Numbered from the stretch's first letter, positions 47,274 through 58,875 are shown. The stretch: DNA of 64,000 bases from Gigaspora margarita (GCA_009809945.1 WTPW01000157.1:1-64000), one strand, 5' to 3'. The notes: a model not told the origin generated them from the letters alone. Numbers and translations: made by a program.

Positions 47274-49169
47274 TATGTGCCTTATTAGAATTTTAAGATA
47301 CAACAAACATTCTGATTGGTCTGTTTTAATTTTATAGAGAACTCTTGGAGCTGAAAAGGGAAGAATATTAAACAAAATTGTAATTTCAAACAGCCTTACT
47401 GTTTATATTTGTTTCAACTAAATCTATTAAATTAATGTTAGATCTTGTACCAAATTTTACAAGTTTTAGTAGTCAGTAGCTATTGTTATTAATTCTATTA
47501 ATATTATATAGTCAACTTTCAACTCTAAAAATACTTTATAACTTCCACTTTCTACAATTGTCTGATTGTTTTAATACTCTGTTCTAGCTAATATATTAAT
47601 AAAAGCATTCTAAGATCTATTAACACTATTTTTCATATACTTTTGGTAAATTTTAGAAGTACTAAGAAGAATCTTTCTTCTGTTTGATCTAAAAAATAAT
47701 TTCTTGCACCAAGGATGTTTTGAGTTTCACAATATACTTGCTACAGAGTCTTTTTACTTTTTCAAACAAATAGAGCTTGATGTGCTTACTTCTAGTTGTA
47801 CATAAGTTATTTTCTTTTTTTCTTTGCCTTTTGCTTGCTTTGAAGTTAGTAGCTTTTCTGTTTTGGCTTTTTTTTACCTCTTTTCTTTTTTTTCTGATCT
47901 TAGTATTAATTCTAAATTTTTTGTACCAAAATCAGTATAAGATTTTTTAAATTTTGTTGATTTTTCTTTAAAGTTCTCTTCTTAGAACAACTTCTGGTTA
48001 AAATGCTTACTCATTCTTGAGAGCAAATATTTTATTCTTTTCAATTGAGAAATTTAAAACTGCTGATGTTTTCTGTCTACTGTTACTATTGTTAAAGATG
48101 TGCACTATTTTGGCTCTGGTTTTGCATACTTAACAAATTAGCAAAGTCTTTTTTGTGAATCTAGAAATATTTTAAAGTCTTGTATAATGTACTTTTCTTT
48201 CTGTTAGTACTTTTGCATTACTCTTTCAAAGGTCAGTCTAGCAAGACTTCTATCTAGGAGTGGTACTAACTAGAAATTTTCTACTATTTCTTTATACTGC
48301 TCCAGCCTTATTTGCATTTGTACTTCTGCTCTTGTTTTATTATTTTCTCTTGTCTAATTTGTATATTTTCAACTTTTTCTAATCTCTTTATAATTACCTC
48401 TAAAAGAGCTTTATTAGCATTAATGAAAAGGTTCTATATAGTAAAATTATATAGGCCATCTTCTTTCTTTGTGATTATCAACTTCTAAAGCTATTTCTTT
48501 ATTTTTGTTTAAAATTTTCTACTTTGCACTCAATTTGTACTACTTCTCTTAGTATAGGCATGCTTTTGGCAACCTTTTTTTGTCTTTTAGTCTGATCTTT
48601 CTGGGTGGATTTGTTATTAATATTTGCTACTGCTTCCTCTACTAGTATTAGTTTGTCCATAGAAGGTTGGTTTATTGTGTTTGTTGCTTTAAATTGAGAT
48701 AATTCTTTTTTTTTCTTTTAGCATATATATCACTAGTTGTAAGAAATTAAAGTTTTGTAATTCCTGGGTTCTATAATCACAGGTTCCAGTTTCTAATATA
48801 GCTAGAGTTAGCTTTTTTCAACTTTTTCTTTTTTTTTGTCCATATATTTTCTAGTATTATATACTTTGCATTTTCTGACACTAGATCTTGCTACTATCTT
48901 ATAATTTCTTATTTATGTACTTTTAATGCAAATCTATTATACTTATTGTAACTGGCATAACTATTCCCAAAAAATTTGCTATGTTTTTGTTTTCTTGTAA
49001 GAGCTATGTTTGGGCCCATTTTAAATTATTTACAATTTCATTTTTTGTTTAGTAAATAAGTCTCTAAAATTCTTTAAATATTCTATGATACTTTACTTCT
49101 TACTATATATATCTTCTATTTTTAAAGAGAATACCATTTATTAACTAAATTTTTAGGGAGTGGGATAGA

Positions 49170-49250
49170 GCAATTATCAAGTCCTATATATAATATAATA
49201 TATACAATATATATAATATAATATATAATATATATAATATAATATATATA
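49170..49250. repeat. (AT)n-type microsatellite
   Basis: TATATAATATAATATA run next to the left end of the following element; a shorter one lies beyond its right end (51611-51627). The element may have inserted into this tract. Confidence 0.9.
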
Positions 49251-51610
49251 GGGTACTGCTATTTATACCATGATAAACACCATGGATTTTGTGTAACAGT
49301 AAATCCTTTTCTATTTGCACTATGCAGATTACTTGATTTTATTACTTAAATTTTAAATTTTATTAATATTATCTTTATGAGTTCTTGACCAAATACAATA
49401 AAAATTTTTTTATTTAAATTCTATGAATTTGTAGAATTAAAATAAAAAAATTTTCATTGAATTTGGTCAAGAACTCGTAGAGATATCATCGATGAAATTC
49501 CTATAAACAATTTTGGCGCAGCTTCTTTGTTATATATGTTTTTAGAAGTGGAAAACTTTTATTGAAGATACCTCTGCAAGTTCTTGACCAAATTCAATAA
49601 AAAATTTTTTATTTTAATTATACAGATCTGTACAATTAAAATAAAAAAATTTTTATTGAATTTGGTCAAGAACTTTTAGAGATATCTTCGATGAAAATTT
49701 TGTAAACAATTTTGGCGCAACTTTTTTGTAATCATGTTTTTAAAAATGAAAAAAAAACTTTCATCGAAGATATCTCTATGAATTCTTGACCAAATTCGAT
49801 GAAAATATTTTTATTTTAATTCTACTAATCCATAAAAATAAATAAAAAAAAATTTATCAAGTTTGGTAGAAAACTTATAGAGATATCTTTGATGAAAGTT
49901 TTTTTATTTCCAAAAACGTGATCACAAGAAACTGTGCCAAAATTGTTTACAAGATCTTACATCGAAGATATCTCTACGAGTTCTTGACCAAATTCGATGA
50001 AAATTTTTTTATTTTAATTCTACAAATCCATAGAATTTAAATAAAAAAATTTTCATCGAATTTGGTCAAGAACTCATAGAGATATCTCTGATTAAATATT
50101 TTTTATTTCCAAAAACGTGATTACAAAGAAGCTGCGCCAAAATTGTTTACAAGAACTTTCATCGAAGATATCTCTACGAGTTCTTGACCAAATTCGATGA
50201 AAATTTTTTTATTTTAATTATACAGATCTGTATAATTAAAATAAAAAAATTTTATTAATTTGGTCAAGAACTCACAGAAATATCTTCAATAAACATTTTT
50301 ACTTCTAAAAACGTATGCAATAAAAAAGCTGCGCCAAAATTGTTTACAAGAACTTTCATCAAAGATATCTCTACGAGTTCTTGACCAAATTCGATGAAAA
50401 TTTTTTTATTTTAATTCTACATCCATAGAATTTAAATAAAAAAATTTTATCAAATTTGGTCAAGAACTCATAGATATATCTTTGATAAAAGTTTTTTTTT
50501 TATTTCCAAAAACGTGATCACAAAGAAGTTGCGCCAAAATTGTTTACAAGAAATTTCATTGAAGATATCTCTACGAGTCCTTGACCAAATTCAATAAAAA
50601 TTTTTTTATTTTAATTCTACATATCTATATAATCAAAATAAAAAATTTTCATTGAATTTGGTCAAGAACTCACAGAGATATCTTCAATAAAAATTTTCTA
50701 CTTCTAAAAACGTATACAACAAAGAAGCTGCGCTAAAATTGTATACAGGAACTTTCATCAAAAATATCTCTACGAGTTCTTGACCAAATTCGATGAAAAT
50801 TTTTTTATTTTAATTCTACAAATCCATAGAATTTACATAAAAAAATTTTTATCGAATTTGGTCAAGAACTCATAGAGATATCTTTGATGAAGTTTTTTTT
50901 TCATTTGCCAAAACGTGACTACAAAGAAGCTGCGTCAAAATTGTTTACAAGAATTTTCATCAAAGATATCTCCACAAGTTCTTGACCAAATTCAATGAAA
51001 ATTTTTTTATTTTAATTCTACAAATCCATAGAATTTAAATAAAAAAACTTTATCGAATTAGATCAAGAACACTTAGAGATATCTTTGATGAAAGTTTTTT
51101 TCATTTCCAAAAACATGATTACAAAGAAGCTGTACCAAAATTGTTTACAAGAACATTTATTAAAGATATCTCTATAAGTTCTTGACAAAATTCGATGAAA
51201 CCTTTTTTATTTTAATTCTAAAGATCTGTATAATTAAAACAAAAAAAAATTTATTGAATTTGGTTAAGAACTCGCAGAGATATCTTTAATGAAAGGTTTC
51301 TACTTCTAAAAATATATATAACAAAGAAGCAGTGCCAAAATTGTTTACAAGAATTTCATTAAAGATATCTCTACAAGTTCTTGACCAAATTCGATGAAAA
51401 TTTTTTTATTTTAATTCTACAAATTCATAGAATTTAAATAAAAAAATTTTCATCAAATTTGGTCATGAACTTATAAAGAAATATTAATAAAAGTTTTTAA
51501 AATTTAGTTAATAAAATCAAGTGATCTATATGGTGCAAATAAAAAAGAATTTACTATTACACAAATTCATGGTGCAATTAGTGTTTATCATGGTGTAAAT
51601 AGCAGTACCC
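49251..51610. mobile_element. 2.36 kb inverted-repeat element made of ~200 bp palindromic tandem units
   Basis: Inverted ends of about 120 bp start GGGTACTGCTATTTATACCA (left) and, reversed, GGGTACTGCTATTTACACCA (right), both continuing TGATAAACAC and, further in, AATCAAGT/ACTTGATT. Between them the segment with CTGCGCCAAAATTGTTTACA recurs about every 200 bp (50131, 50328, 50528, 50727, 50929, 51129, 51329), with two copies in the other orientation at the left (about 49513, 49713). Each unit contains a ~95 bp hairpin TTCTTGACCAAATTC..GAATTTGGTCAAGAA. No reading frame. The flanking AT repeat hides any target duplication. Confidence 0.88.
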
Positions 51611-51628
51611 AATATATAATATATATGT

Positions 51629-51705
51629 CCTGTGGGTTGATAGCATAGTGGTTATGCTTCTAGGATACAAATCGAAGGTTACCAGTTCAAATCCCCTTAG
51701 AGGCA
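51629..51705 (+). promoter_or_regulatory. tRNA-like SINE head, copy 3
   Basis: GTGGGTTGATAGCATAGTGG (A-box region) and GGTTACCAGTTCAAATCCCC (B box). The best-preserved of the three copies of this head. Ends do not form an acceptor stem. Confidence 0.7.
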
Positions 51706-52074
51706 AAATAAAAAAACTAGCTGGTTAGGGAACTGATCTTTGGACAGACTTAATTGGGCAGTTACTATTATCAAATCTGTGGCGGTAACGAGAAACATGT
51801 TAGAACCCGATTTGGACTAACCAAAGTTCTACAAGATATAATGTGAGATCTAAGTCTGATATTCATGATACTACATAAACTCATGGCGCTATTAAGCTGA
51901 ATTGGTTAAATTCTGATTTTGTATTGGTCTGGTTGTGACTATTTACAATGATCAAACTACTCTGGCAGTTGGTGCAGCACCACCCTTAGGGCTATTGAAG
52001 ATATCAGAAAGAAATATTGATCTTAGCTATACTCTCTCTGAAGGGCCCCTATGTTATGATGATATTGGTATAGG
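51706..52074 (+). other. probable SINE body; no gene
   Basis: Less AT-rich than the flanks. A 68-codon frame at 51935-52141 crosses the border of the hAT-type element at 52083, so it is unlikely to be a gene. No second copy of this body was found in the window. Confidence 0.4.
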
Positions 52075-52274
52075 AGTGAGAGTAGGGTTCCTACAAACCC
52101 AGATCAAACCAAACTTTAGGCCAAGTTTGAGTTTGATTTGATTTCAAATCAAACCCAAACTCAAACTGGCATTAAAAAAAATGTTTGAGTTTGATTTGAA
52201 GCAAACTTTTTAATTAAATTTGAGTTTGATTTGGGTTTGAGTTTGAAGTATGCAAACTAGTTTGAGTTTGAATA

Positions 52275-52825
52275 CTGTATATTGCCAAAAATAAGCTATT
52301 TCCAAAAATAAACTACTCTCTCTCTTTTGGTCAAGAAATACAAAAACATCTTTGACCCAAAAATAAGCTAACACGATCGATGAAAGTTCCTATATAGTAA
52401 AGTCCAGATTTTACTAAGCAAATCGATTAAAGTCGCTTAAGTAAACTTATTCAGCAGATCAAAATACGTATACACTAAAATTTACAACGAAATTTAAGAA
52501 ATTTTTATTAATTGGANTTTAATNTTTACNTTCAACGAAGAGATTAAAATTTTAATAACAAAATATATTCATTGAACGTAAAAATTAAAAGTCAAATAAT
52601 AAAAAGTACTCATATGTTGATGAAACTTTCAAGATAGATGTAGTTTGATCTTCCAAATAAGTTTACTTAAGCGCAAATAATGGATCTATATAGTAGAATT
52701 TAGACTTAACTATGTAGCTACTAGTGGCGATTGACCAAAAATCGATTTTATCCAAAAATAACAACCCCAGATTTTTTGCATCCAAAATCGTCCAAAAAAG
52801 GTAGCTTATTTTCAGAAGTATACAG
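52275..52825. mobile_element. 551 bp TA-flanked foldback MITE, copy A
   Basis: TA at both ends; ends CTGTATATTGCCAAAAATAA and, reversed, CTGTATACTTCTGAAAATAA. The palindromic core AGTAAAGTCCAGATTTTACT..TTTAGACTTAACTATGTA carries a GTTCAACGAAGAG/ATTGAACGTAAAAATTAA centre. Unread bases near 52517-52530. Confidence 0.85.
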
Positions 52826-52836
52826 TAATATAAATA

Positions 52837-53383
52837 CTGTATATTGCCAAAAAATAAGCCACTTCCAAAAATAAACTACCCCCTTCTATTGGTCAAAAAA
52901 CTCAAAAATATCTTTGACATGAAAATAAGCTACCCACGATCGATGAAAGTTGCTATATAGTAAAGTCCAAACATTACTAAGTAAATCGATTAAAGTCGCT
53001 TAAGTAAACTTATTTAAAAGTTCAAAATACGTATTCTCTAAAATTTACAACAAAATTGGAGAACTTTTTATTAATTGGTTTTTAATTTTTACGTTCAACG
53101 AAGAGATTAAAATTTATTAACAAAATATATTCATTGAACGTAAAAATTAAAAGTCAAATAATAAAAAGTACTCATATTTTGATTAAACTTTCAGCATATG
53201 TGTAGTTGAGTCTTCCAAACAAGTCTACTTAAGTACTAATAATTAATTTACATAGTAAAATTTAGACTTTACTATATAACAACTATTGGCGACTGACCAA
53301 AAATTGATTATATCTGAAAATATCCCAGATTTTTAGTGTCCAAAATCGTCCAAAAAAGGTAGCTTATTTTCGGAATCATATGG
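52837..53383. mobile_element. 547 bp TA-flanked foldback MITE, copy B
   Basis: TA at both ends; starts CTGTATATTGCCAAAAAATA and ends GCTTATTTTCGGAATCATATGG. Same orientation as copy A, with only 11 bp between them, so one probably inserted beside the other at a TA. Confidence 0.83.
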
Positions 53384-53689
53384 TATATTTTTATATTTTA
53401 AACAAGCTTACTTATTAAATATAAAGTAAGAATTAAGATACTTGTTTAAAATTTAAAAATATATCTATATTATTCAAACTCAAACTAGTTTGCAAACTTC
53501 AAATCAAACTCAAATCAAACTTTGAATGAAATTTGGGTTTGGTTTGAGTTTGATTATTTTTTATTTGAGTTTGATTTGATTTCAAACTTTATAAAATTTA
53601 TAGTTTGAGTTTGGTTTGATTTGGGGTTTGATCAAACTCAAATCAAACCCGGATCAAACTTCGGAACCCTAAGTGAGAGTTGGACATTT

Positions 53690-54419
53690 ACTAGAGGAAT
53701 TCAGTGGCGATGCCGATACATTATGCAAAAAGGGCATATATATAGCAGTAGGGTGTTCCAAAGAAATATATATATAATATAATGAATTATTATATTTATC
53801 GCCATGGCGATGTATCGCTACCCTGATCAACCAATAAGAATTTAGGATCAGGTGTAATGTGAAATCGAAGCGATTACGATTTTTTTTCAAAAATTGGCCA
53901 TAACACTAAATTTTGCCTATGAAACCACCTCTTATGCTCTAACAAAAAAAATTCTTTACGAAATTTTGGATTAGAAACTCTTTGCTAAAACACACTACTT
54001 TGAACCTAACCTAACCCTTGCCCTAAACTAACCCTTACCCTAACCCTAAACTAATGAATTTATTTATTGTTTTGATTTTATGTTATACTAGATCTTATAG
54101 GGTGCGATGTATCGCCTATGCGAAAAAATCAAAAATTTTAATATAATATATATAATATATATAATATATGTCACAGATAATCGTGAAATTGAATTATTAT
54201 AAAATCTACATGACTCGTACTTGACCCGTAACTGTACACTAATTCAAATTAGACCTGTAATCGACCTGTAAGCATACACTGATCCAAATTTAACTATAAT
54301 CAACCTGTAAACTATACATTGATCAAATACTAGAATATCAAATTGTATAACTTGATCATCAAAAAAAACAATCTTAACAATTAAAAAAAAACCAAAAAGC
54401 AACAAAAAAAAACAATATT
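53690..54419. other. no gene; GGCGAT palindromes and telomere-like words
   Basis: CAGTGGCGATGCCGATACAT (53697), TATCGCCATGGCGATGTATC (about 53797) and GGGTGCGATGTATCGCC (about 54101) suggest a degraded inverted-repeat element, without clear ends. 53998-54048 holds CCTAACCC/CTTACCCTAACCC words. The rest is AT-rich. Confidence 0.45.
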
Positions 54420-54655
54420 TACCTACTCATTCAAGAAACAATGTCCACTCACCCACCCAAGAAAACAATGTCCACACACCTACTCAAAAAAGCAATGTTC
54501 ACTCACTACCTACCTATCCAAGATAAGCAGCGCACCCAAGAAATACAATACCTACTACCCACCCAAGAAAAACAACGTCCACTCACTTTCTACCCACCAA
54601 ATGTAAATAGCGCACCCAAAAAAAGCAATACCTACCACCCACCTAGAAAAAAAAT
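54420..54655 (+). repeat. ~30 bp minisatellite, ACCCACCCAAGAAAACAATG type
   Basis: About seven imperfect units of CCCAAGAAAA.AATGTCCACTCAC / CCTACC. A 74-codon frame across it (54441-54665) is a result of the repeat. Confidence 0.8.
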
Positions 54656-54779
54656 ATTTTTTTAATATGAGGCTGGTTTTCAAATTTCTGAGATAGTAGA
54701 AGAGTATCTGGTAATATTTGAATATATCCATATGGGAACTTTCCTAGATAGTATTCTAAAAAGCCCTATTACTACTACC

Positions 54780-55838
54780 TAGGGTGTGGGACGGGTCGGG
54801 ACGAGTTGGGTTCCTTTAAACCTGACCCGAACCTGATTAAAACCTGATCCGTACTTGACCTGTCATAAAAATTTTTTATCAGGTTCAGGTCGGGTCAATT
54901 CCAAAACCCGACCCGACCCGTCTCGACCTGACCAAACACGATCATTTTTATGCTCACATAAATTTGATCAAGGATAGGTAAAAGTAACTAGACAGTGACT
55001 AATTACTATGATTATTATTTTAATTAGGGTAGTTGCGCGATGCAGTTACACTAAAACTAGGAACGTTATACGTATAAGTACATCTTAAAATTAATATTTT
55101 CTAAAATAGAAGATAATATTTACATTATTCTGTTTTCTTTTTAATGATAAATCGGGTAAATCGAATAGATTGGATAAGAATACCAGGAACGTAGTTATGC
55201 TTGCATTAACATGAGTGTATAGTTAACCGCATCTAGAATGGTGTCAGCAAAATCTTGCATTTGATTGGGTGTATATTAATGTGCTGTGCTAGTAAATACT
55301 GTTATATGAGCATACCGAGATAGCCGTACTATTATATGAAACGAAATCAAGCGTAGCAACCAATAACGGTTTTATTTAGCAGACGAAAATTCCAAAGGAT
55401 CACAAGGTGATTGTTTTTACATGACACAATTAACAAAGCAGAATTTAATGTGTTAACCTAGACCACATTAAATTCAAAGCCAGATGCGCTATTATTGGAT
55501 GCGAAACATCCAGTAACAGATTTATTTTCTTTTTATTTATAACAAATAAATTACTTAGCATAATCGAGTCTATTTGGCGTATAAATAGTACTTATACGTA
55601 TAATGTTTTTGGTTTTAGTATAACTGCATCGCGCAGCTACCTATTTTTAAAATTATAGCGGGTATGATCGGGTTTTACGGGTCAATGAACAGAAACCCGA
55701 ACCCGACCCGATACTTTAATAGACCTGACCCGAACCCGACCCGATTTATTAACGGGTCAATAATTTGAACCCGACCTGTGTCTGAACCCGACCTGACCCG
55801 CAAAATTGCAGGTCAAACCCGACCCGTCCCACACCCTA
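54780..55838. mobile_element. 1.06 kb hAT-type element with a nested inverted-repeat element
   Basis: Inverted ends perfect for 21 bp, starting TAGGGTGTGGGACGGG; perfect 8 bp duplication CTACTACC (54772-54779, 55839-55846). Subterminal zones are rich in GACCCG/CGGGTC. The middle is the inverted-repeat segment at 55026-55642. No transposase seen. Confidence 0.92.
55026..55642. mobile_element. ~615 bp nested inverted-repeat element
   Basis: Left GGTAGTTGCGCGATGCAGTT pairs with the right end (GCATCGCGCAGCTACC); pairing continues through ACTAAAAC and CGTATAAGTAC for about 55 bp. It lies within the hAT-type element. A clean target duplication was not found. Confidence 0.78.
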
Positions 55839-56178
55839 CTACTACCATATGTTCCAACTTTACTCACTGTTACAAGAATTTTGAAGTCAACAAAAATAGA
55901 ATTCTTTATATTAAGCTAGTTGTAAAAAATGGTATGGTTAAGTTTAAAAAATGCTATATAGTTACCAAAGCAATATAGAAATATGTGCTTTAATTTTAGA
56001 ATGCTTTCATAATAAAGCAAATCACCATGAATATCATAAAACTTTTTTCACAATTTTAAAAAGGCATATCAGGATCATCAAAGAAAGATAAAACTATATA
56101 TAAACAAATATGCTATCTGTGCAATAAATATTTCTATCAAAGAAAAAAACTAATATAATATCTGTAGTGGCCTTGGGC

Positions 56179-56413
56179 CAGTGTCTGAAATTCAATTTTT
56201 AAATTAGATGCGGGCTGCTACCAAATAAAAAAAAATATTTGCGGATTATAAAAATTTATTAAAATTTAGTTGCAAACATAAGCATTTAATAGAAATTTAT
56301 TAGTAAATTTTGCAAATTTATGTGCGGAATTTGCATATGCATTTCAGATCTTGGTTGCAGAATTTTAAAATTTGTTGCAGTCCGCAGACTCCGCAACCCA
56401 ATTTCAGACACTG
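56179..56413. mobile_element. 235 bp hAT-type MITE, family CAGTGTCTGAAATT, copy 1
   Basis: Inverted ends CAGTGTCTGAAATT and a perfect 8 bp duplication CCTTGGGC (56171-56178, 56414-56421). Same length as, and reverse orientation to, the copy at 58641-58875. Interior CGGACTGCAACAAATTTTAA type. Non-coding. Confidence 0.95.
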
Positions 56414-56636
56414 CCTTGGGCCCTTGGAAGCACATACAAATTGACTTAGCAACTTTTGCAATTTTGCTAAAAAGAACAAAGGTTTTTTGTAGCTGTTTAT
56501 ATGTATTTCTGTGTTCTCTAAATTTTTTGTCACAGTTCTAGTGAAAAATAAAGAAGCAGAAACAGTTGCAACACATCTTATTAAGGAAGTTTTCAAGAAC
56601 CTTGGGCCTCTGATAACCCCTTAGAGCAATAACAGG

Positions 56637-57502
56637 ACTCCTAGAATATACATAGATAGGTCAGGTAGGACCCCGAATAATCTATGTAATGTCATATTTG
56701 AAAAATCGCTAATGAAGGGCCATTTTTTTAAAAAGGTGATATTTGAAAAGTAGGTTTAGTTAAAAAGATTATATTTGAAAATGGGTACTGGGCAAAATAA
56801 GTATATTTAAAAGAATGCTAATAGGGTAAGTTTTTTAAATGTTATATTTGAAAAGTGCTAATGACAAATAGTGAGTGTAAGTTCAGGTTTTTTTTTTTTT
56901 TTTAGAGAGTGTTAGTTCTGTTTTTTTTTAGAGAGTATTAGTTCTGTTTTTTTTTTTTTAGAGAGTATTNNNNNNNNNNNNNNNNNNNNNNNNNNNNNNN
57001 NNNNNNNNNNNNNNNNNNNNNNNNNNNNNNNNNNNNNNNNNNNNNNNNNNNNNNNNNNNNNNNNNNNNNNNNNNNNNNNNNNNNNNNNNNNNNNNNNNNN
57101 NNNNNNNNNNNNNNNNNNNNNNNNNNNNNNNNNNNNNNNNNNNTTAGTTTTGTTTTTTTTTTTATAAAGGGTATTAGTTCAAAAAATTTTTGAAAGCTTA
57201 TATTTTGAAAATTGGTAAGCAATACCAAACTTGCTACCTGATATTTGAAATCTAGCTCATATATACCAAACTAAAACTGCTAACCAAAAAAATTTTTACT
57301 ATAATCCGCAAATATAATCTTACATAAATTATTTGGGGTCCTGGTCAGGTTAATTATAAAATTATTAAAAATAGAAAGTTCTGCTAAATAAAAACCTCAA
57401 AAATAAGCAAAAAAATTACTAAAAATAGAAAGAATCTAAATAAGAACTCTCAAAAATAAGCAAACTAAAACTTGACCTATCTATGTATATTTTGGGATCA
57501 TA
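56637..57502. mobile_element. inverted-repeat insertion with T-rich tandem repeats and gap
   Basis: Left TAGAATATACATAGATAGGT and right ACCTATCTATGTATATTTTG are inverted; an inner pair GGACCCCGAATAATCTATGT / ACATAAATTATTTGGGGTCC follows. Inside, about 27 bp units of T-run plus AGAGAGTATTAGTTCTG occur on both sides of 174 unread bases (56970-57143). The duplication at the ends is not clear. Confidence 0.65.
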
Positions 57503-57740
57503 AGATAACAGTAAAAAATTTGTTACAAATATTATTACACAAATTTGTAGGACTATAAACATTAAAGTTAGGCATAGTCAGCCTAGCACTCATAGTTACA
57601 AGGACAAATTAAGCAGCTTAATCAGACTGTAGGCCATAGTTTCATCAAGTTACTTTGGAAACAAAACAATTAACTGCAAAGAAAAGACTAAATCAATATA
57701 ATCAACATATTTATCACATTATAAAGTAACTATACCTATT

Positions 57741-58119
57741 TAGTAAATTTTTTTTGTCACATCTAAAAGTTCTTCAAAAGATTGTATTTATTTGTAAAAT
57801 TTAATATATAAAATATATAATCAATTTATTATTTAACTGTAAAATTTTTTTATATTTTATATACTAAAAAATTTTTTTAATAATAAAAGTTACAACCTGT
57901 ATAATTTATGAGATTTTAAAAGTCATGGTTTAATTCCGTAGATATATAATATACATAATTTTTGTTAAGTCAATTGAACAAAGTTTGTTAAATAATATTT
58001 TCATTATGCTAAATTGCATATAATATAATTTTTTACAAAGATTTGACAAGATTTTATTAATTGATTAGCTGCCTTAATTTAAGATATGCATAAAAAATCA
58101 ATTTTATTATATATTTTAG
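57741..58119. other. no gene seen
   Basis: AT-rich sequence without recognised coding or repeat ends. Confidence 0.4.
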
Positions 58120-58560
58120 AACTCTGTGATTCAATTTGGATGATTTTAGTACTATTTAAATCATCTCACTGAGACAATTCGAAGGATGCTAAAATTATTC
58201 AAATTGGACTACAGAGTCACATAATAAACAATCCACAAAAATAGATTTAATCACAGAAAACACCTTATATCTCTAGATTCTGTAATCCAATTTGGATAAT
58301 TTTAGCTTCGTTAGATTTGTCTCAATGAGGCAATTTGAATGATAACAAAATTATCCAAATCGGATTACAGGATCATGAGATACACTATTCTAGAAAATAT
58401 ATTTAATCTCAAAAAATAATAAATTTATCTTATATCTTAGGATATTGTGACCTAATTTGGCTAATTTTGTACTGTTAGAATCATCTCAGTGAGATGATTC
58501 GAATGATACCAAAATTATCCAAATTGGATCATAGAATTATAAAATATCATGAAAATTACA
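58120..58560. repeat. repeated ATCTCACTGAGA-centred palindromes
   Basis: Three successive units, each about 120-150 bp, of the form ATTTTAGTACTATT..ATC(T)CA(C/G)TGAGA..GAATGATACCAAAATTATCC followed by CAAATTGGA. Relatives occur at 17800-17920, 25190-25450 and within the LTR-like copies. Non-coding. Confidence 0.7.
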
Positions 58561-58640
58561 ATCTACAGAATTAAGAATGATTCCTGGAATTAGGTATGAT
58601 CACCTTATAATTCAATAGTCCATAAGTGCATAGCTGTATG

Positions 58641-58875
58641 CAGTGTCTGAAATTGGGTTGCGGAGTCTGCGGACTGCAACAAATTTTAAAATTCTGCAAC
58701 CAAGATCTGAAATGTATATGCAAATTCTACACATAAATTTGCAAAATTTACTAATAAATTTCTATTAAATGCTTATGTGCGCAACTAAATGTTAATAAAT
58801 TTTTATAATCTGCAAATATTTTTTTTTATTTGGTAGCGGCCCACAACTAATTTAAAAATTGAATTTCAGACATTG
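58641..58875. mobile_element. 235 bp hAT-type MITE, family CAGTGTCTGAAATT, copy 2
   Basis: Ends CAGTGTCTGAAATT and AATTTCAGACATTG; perfect 8 bp duplication GCTGTATG (58633-58640, 58876-58883). Inverted relative to copy 1, 2.2 kb away. Confidence 0.95.

Larger units (their letters stand above)
31450..49150 (-). mobile_element. minus-strand LINE scattered over ~17.7 kb by nested insertions
   Basis: Remaining LINE pieces, read 5' to 3' on the minus strand: about 49150-47280 and 46930-44661 (5' part to RT), 41487-41039 (RT palm, KKIELLVIKSKM), 40329-38464 (connection and RNase H), 32246-32125 and 31828-31450 (C-terminal end and A-rich tail). These sum to about 7 kb, a reasonable LINE length. Inserted elements: 46937-47273, 41488-44651, 40334-41034, 32255-38455 and 31837-32116. 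The coding frame is full of stops and shifts, so it is long dead. I could not positively identify the endonuclease domain in the 5' part. Confidence 0.75.
52083..53671. mobile_element. 1.6 kb hAT-type element with two nested MITEs
   Basis: Inverted ends TAGGGTTCC and a perfect 8 bp duplication AGTGAGAG (52075-52082, 53672-53679). Subterminal sequence is an irregular GTTTGAGTTTGATTT repeat on both sides. The middle is occupied by MITE copies A and B. Without them the element is about 490 bp. No transposase. Confidence 0.9.
55850..57740 (+). pseudogene. retrovirus-like integrase fossil, interrupted
   Basis: Integrase-core sequence is seen in two stretches: around 56130-56630 (start of the core near PWKHIQIDLA, then EAETV..HLIKEVF) and around 57510-57700 (later part of the core, IKVRHSQP). 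It resembles integrases of Ty3/Gypsy-like LTR elements; other integrase-bearing elements are possible. It is old and broken in several places. The hAT-type MITE at 56179-56413 and an inverted-repeat insertion at about 56640-57500 interrupt it. No LTRs were recognised around it. Confidence 0.65.

Noticed and set aside
49251-51610. CRISPR-like array because of regular ~200 bp spacing
   Set aside because: Units are continuous palindromic tandem repeats without unique spacers, bounded by transposon-like inverted ends, in a eukaryotic setting.
51935-52141. 68-codon frame
   Set aside because: It crosses the border of the hAT-type element at 52083, so it cannot be an old gene; no recognised motif.
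56637-57502. 8 bp target duplication AATAACAG/GATAACAG for this insertion
   Set aside because: Using it makes the two inverted ends unequal by a few bases, so the borders remain uncertain.
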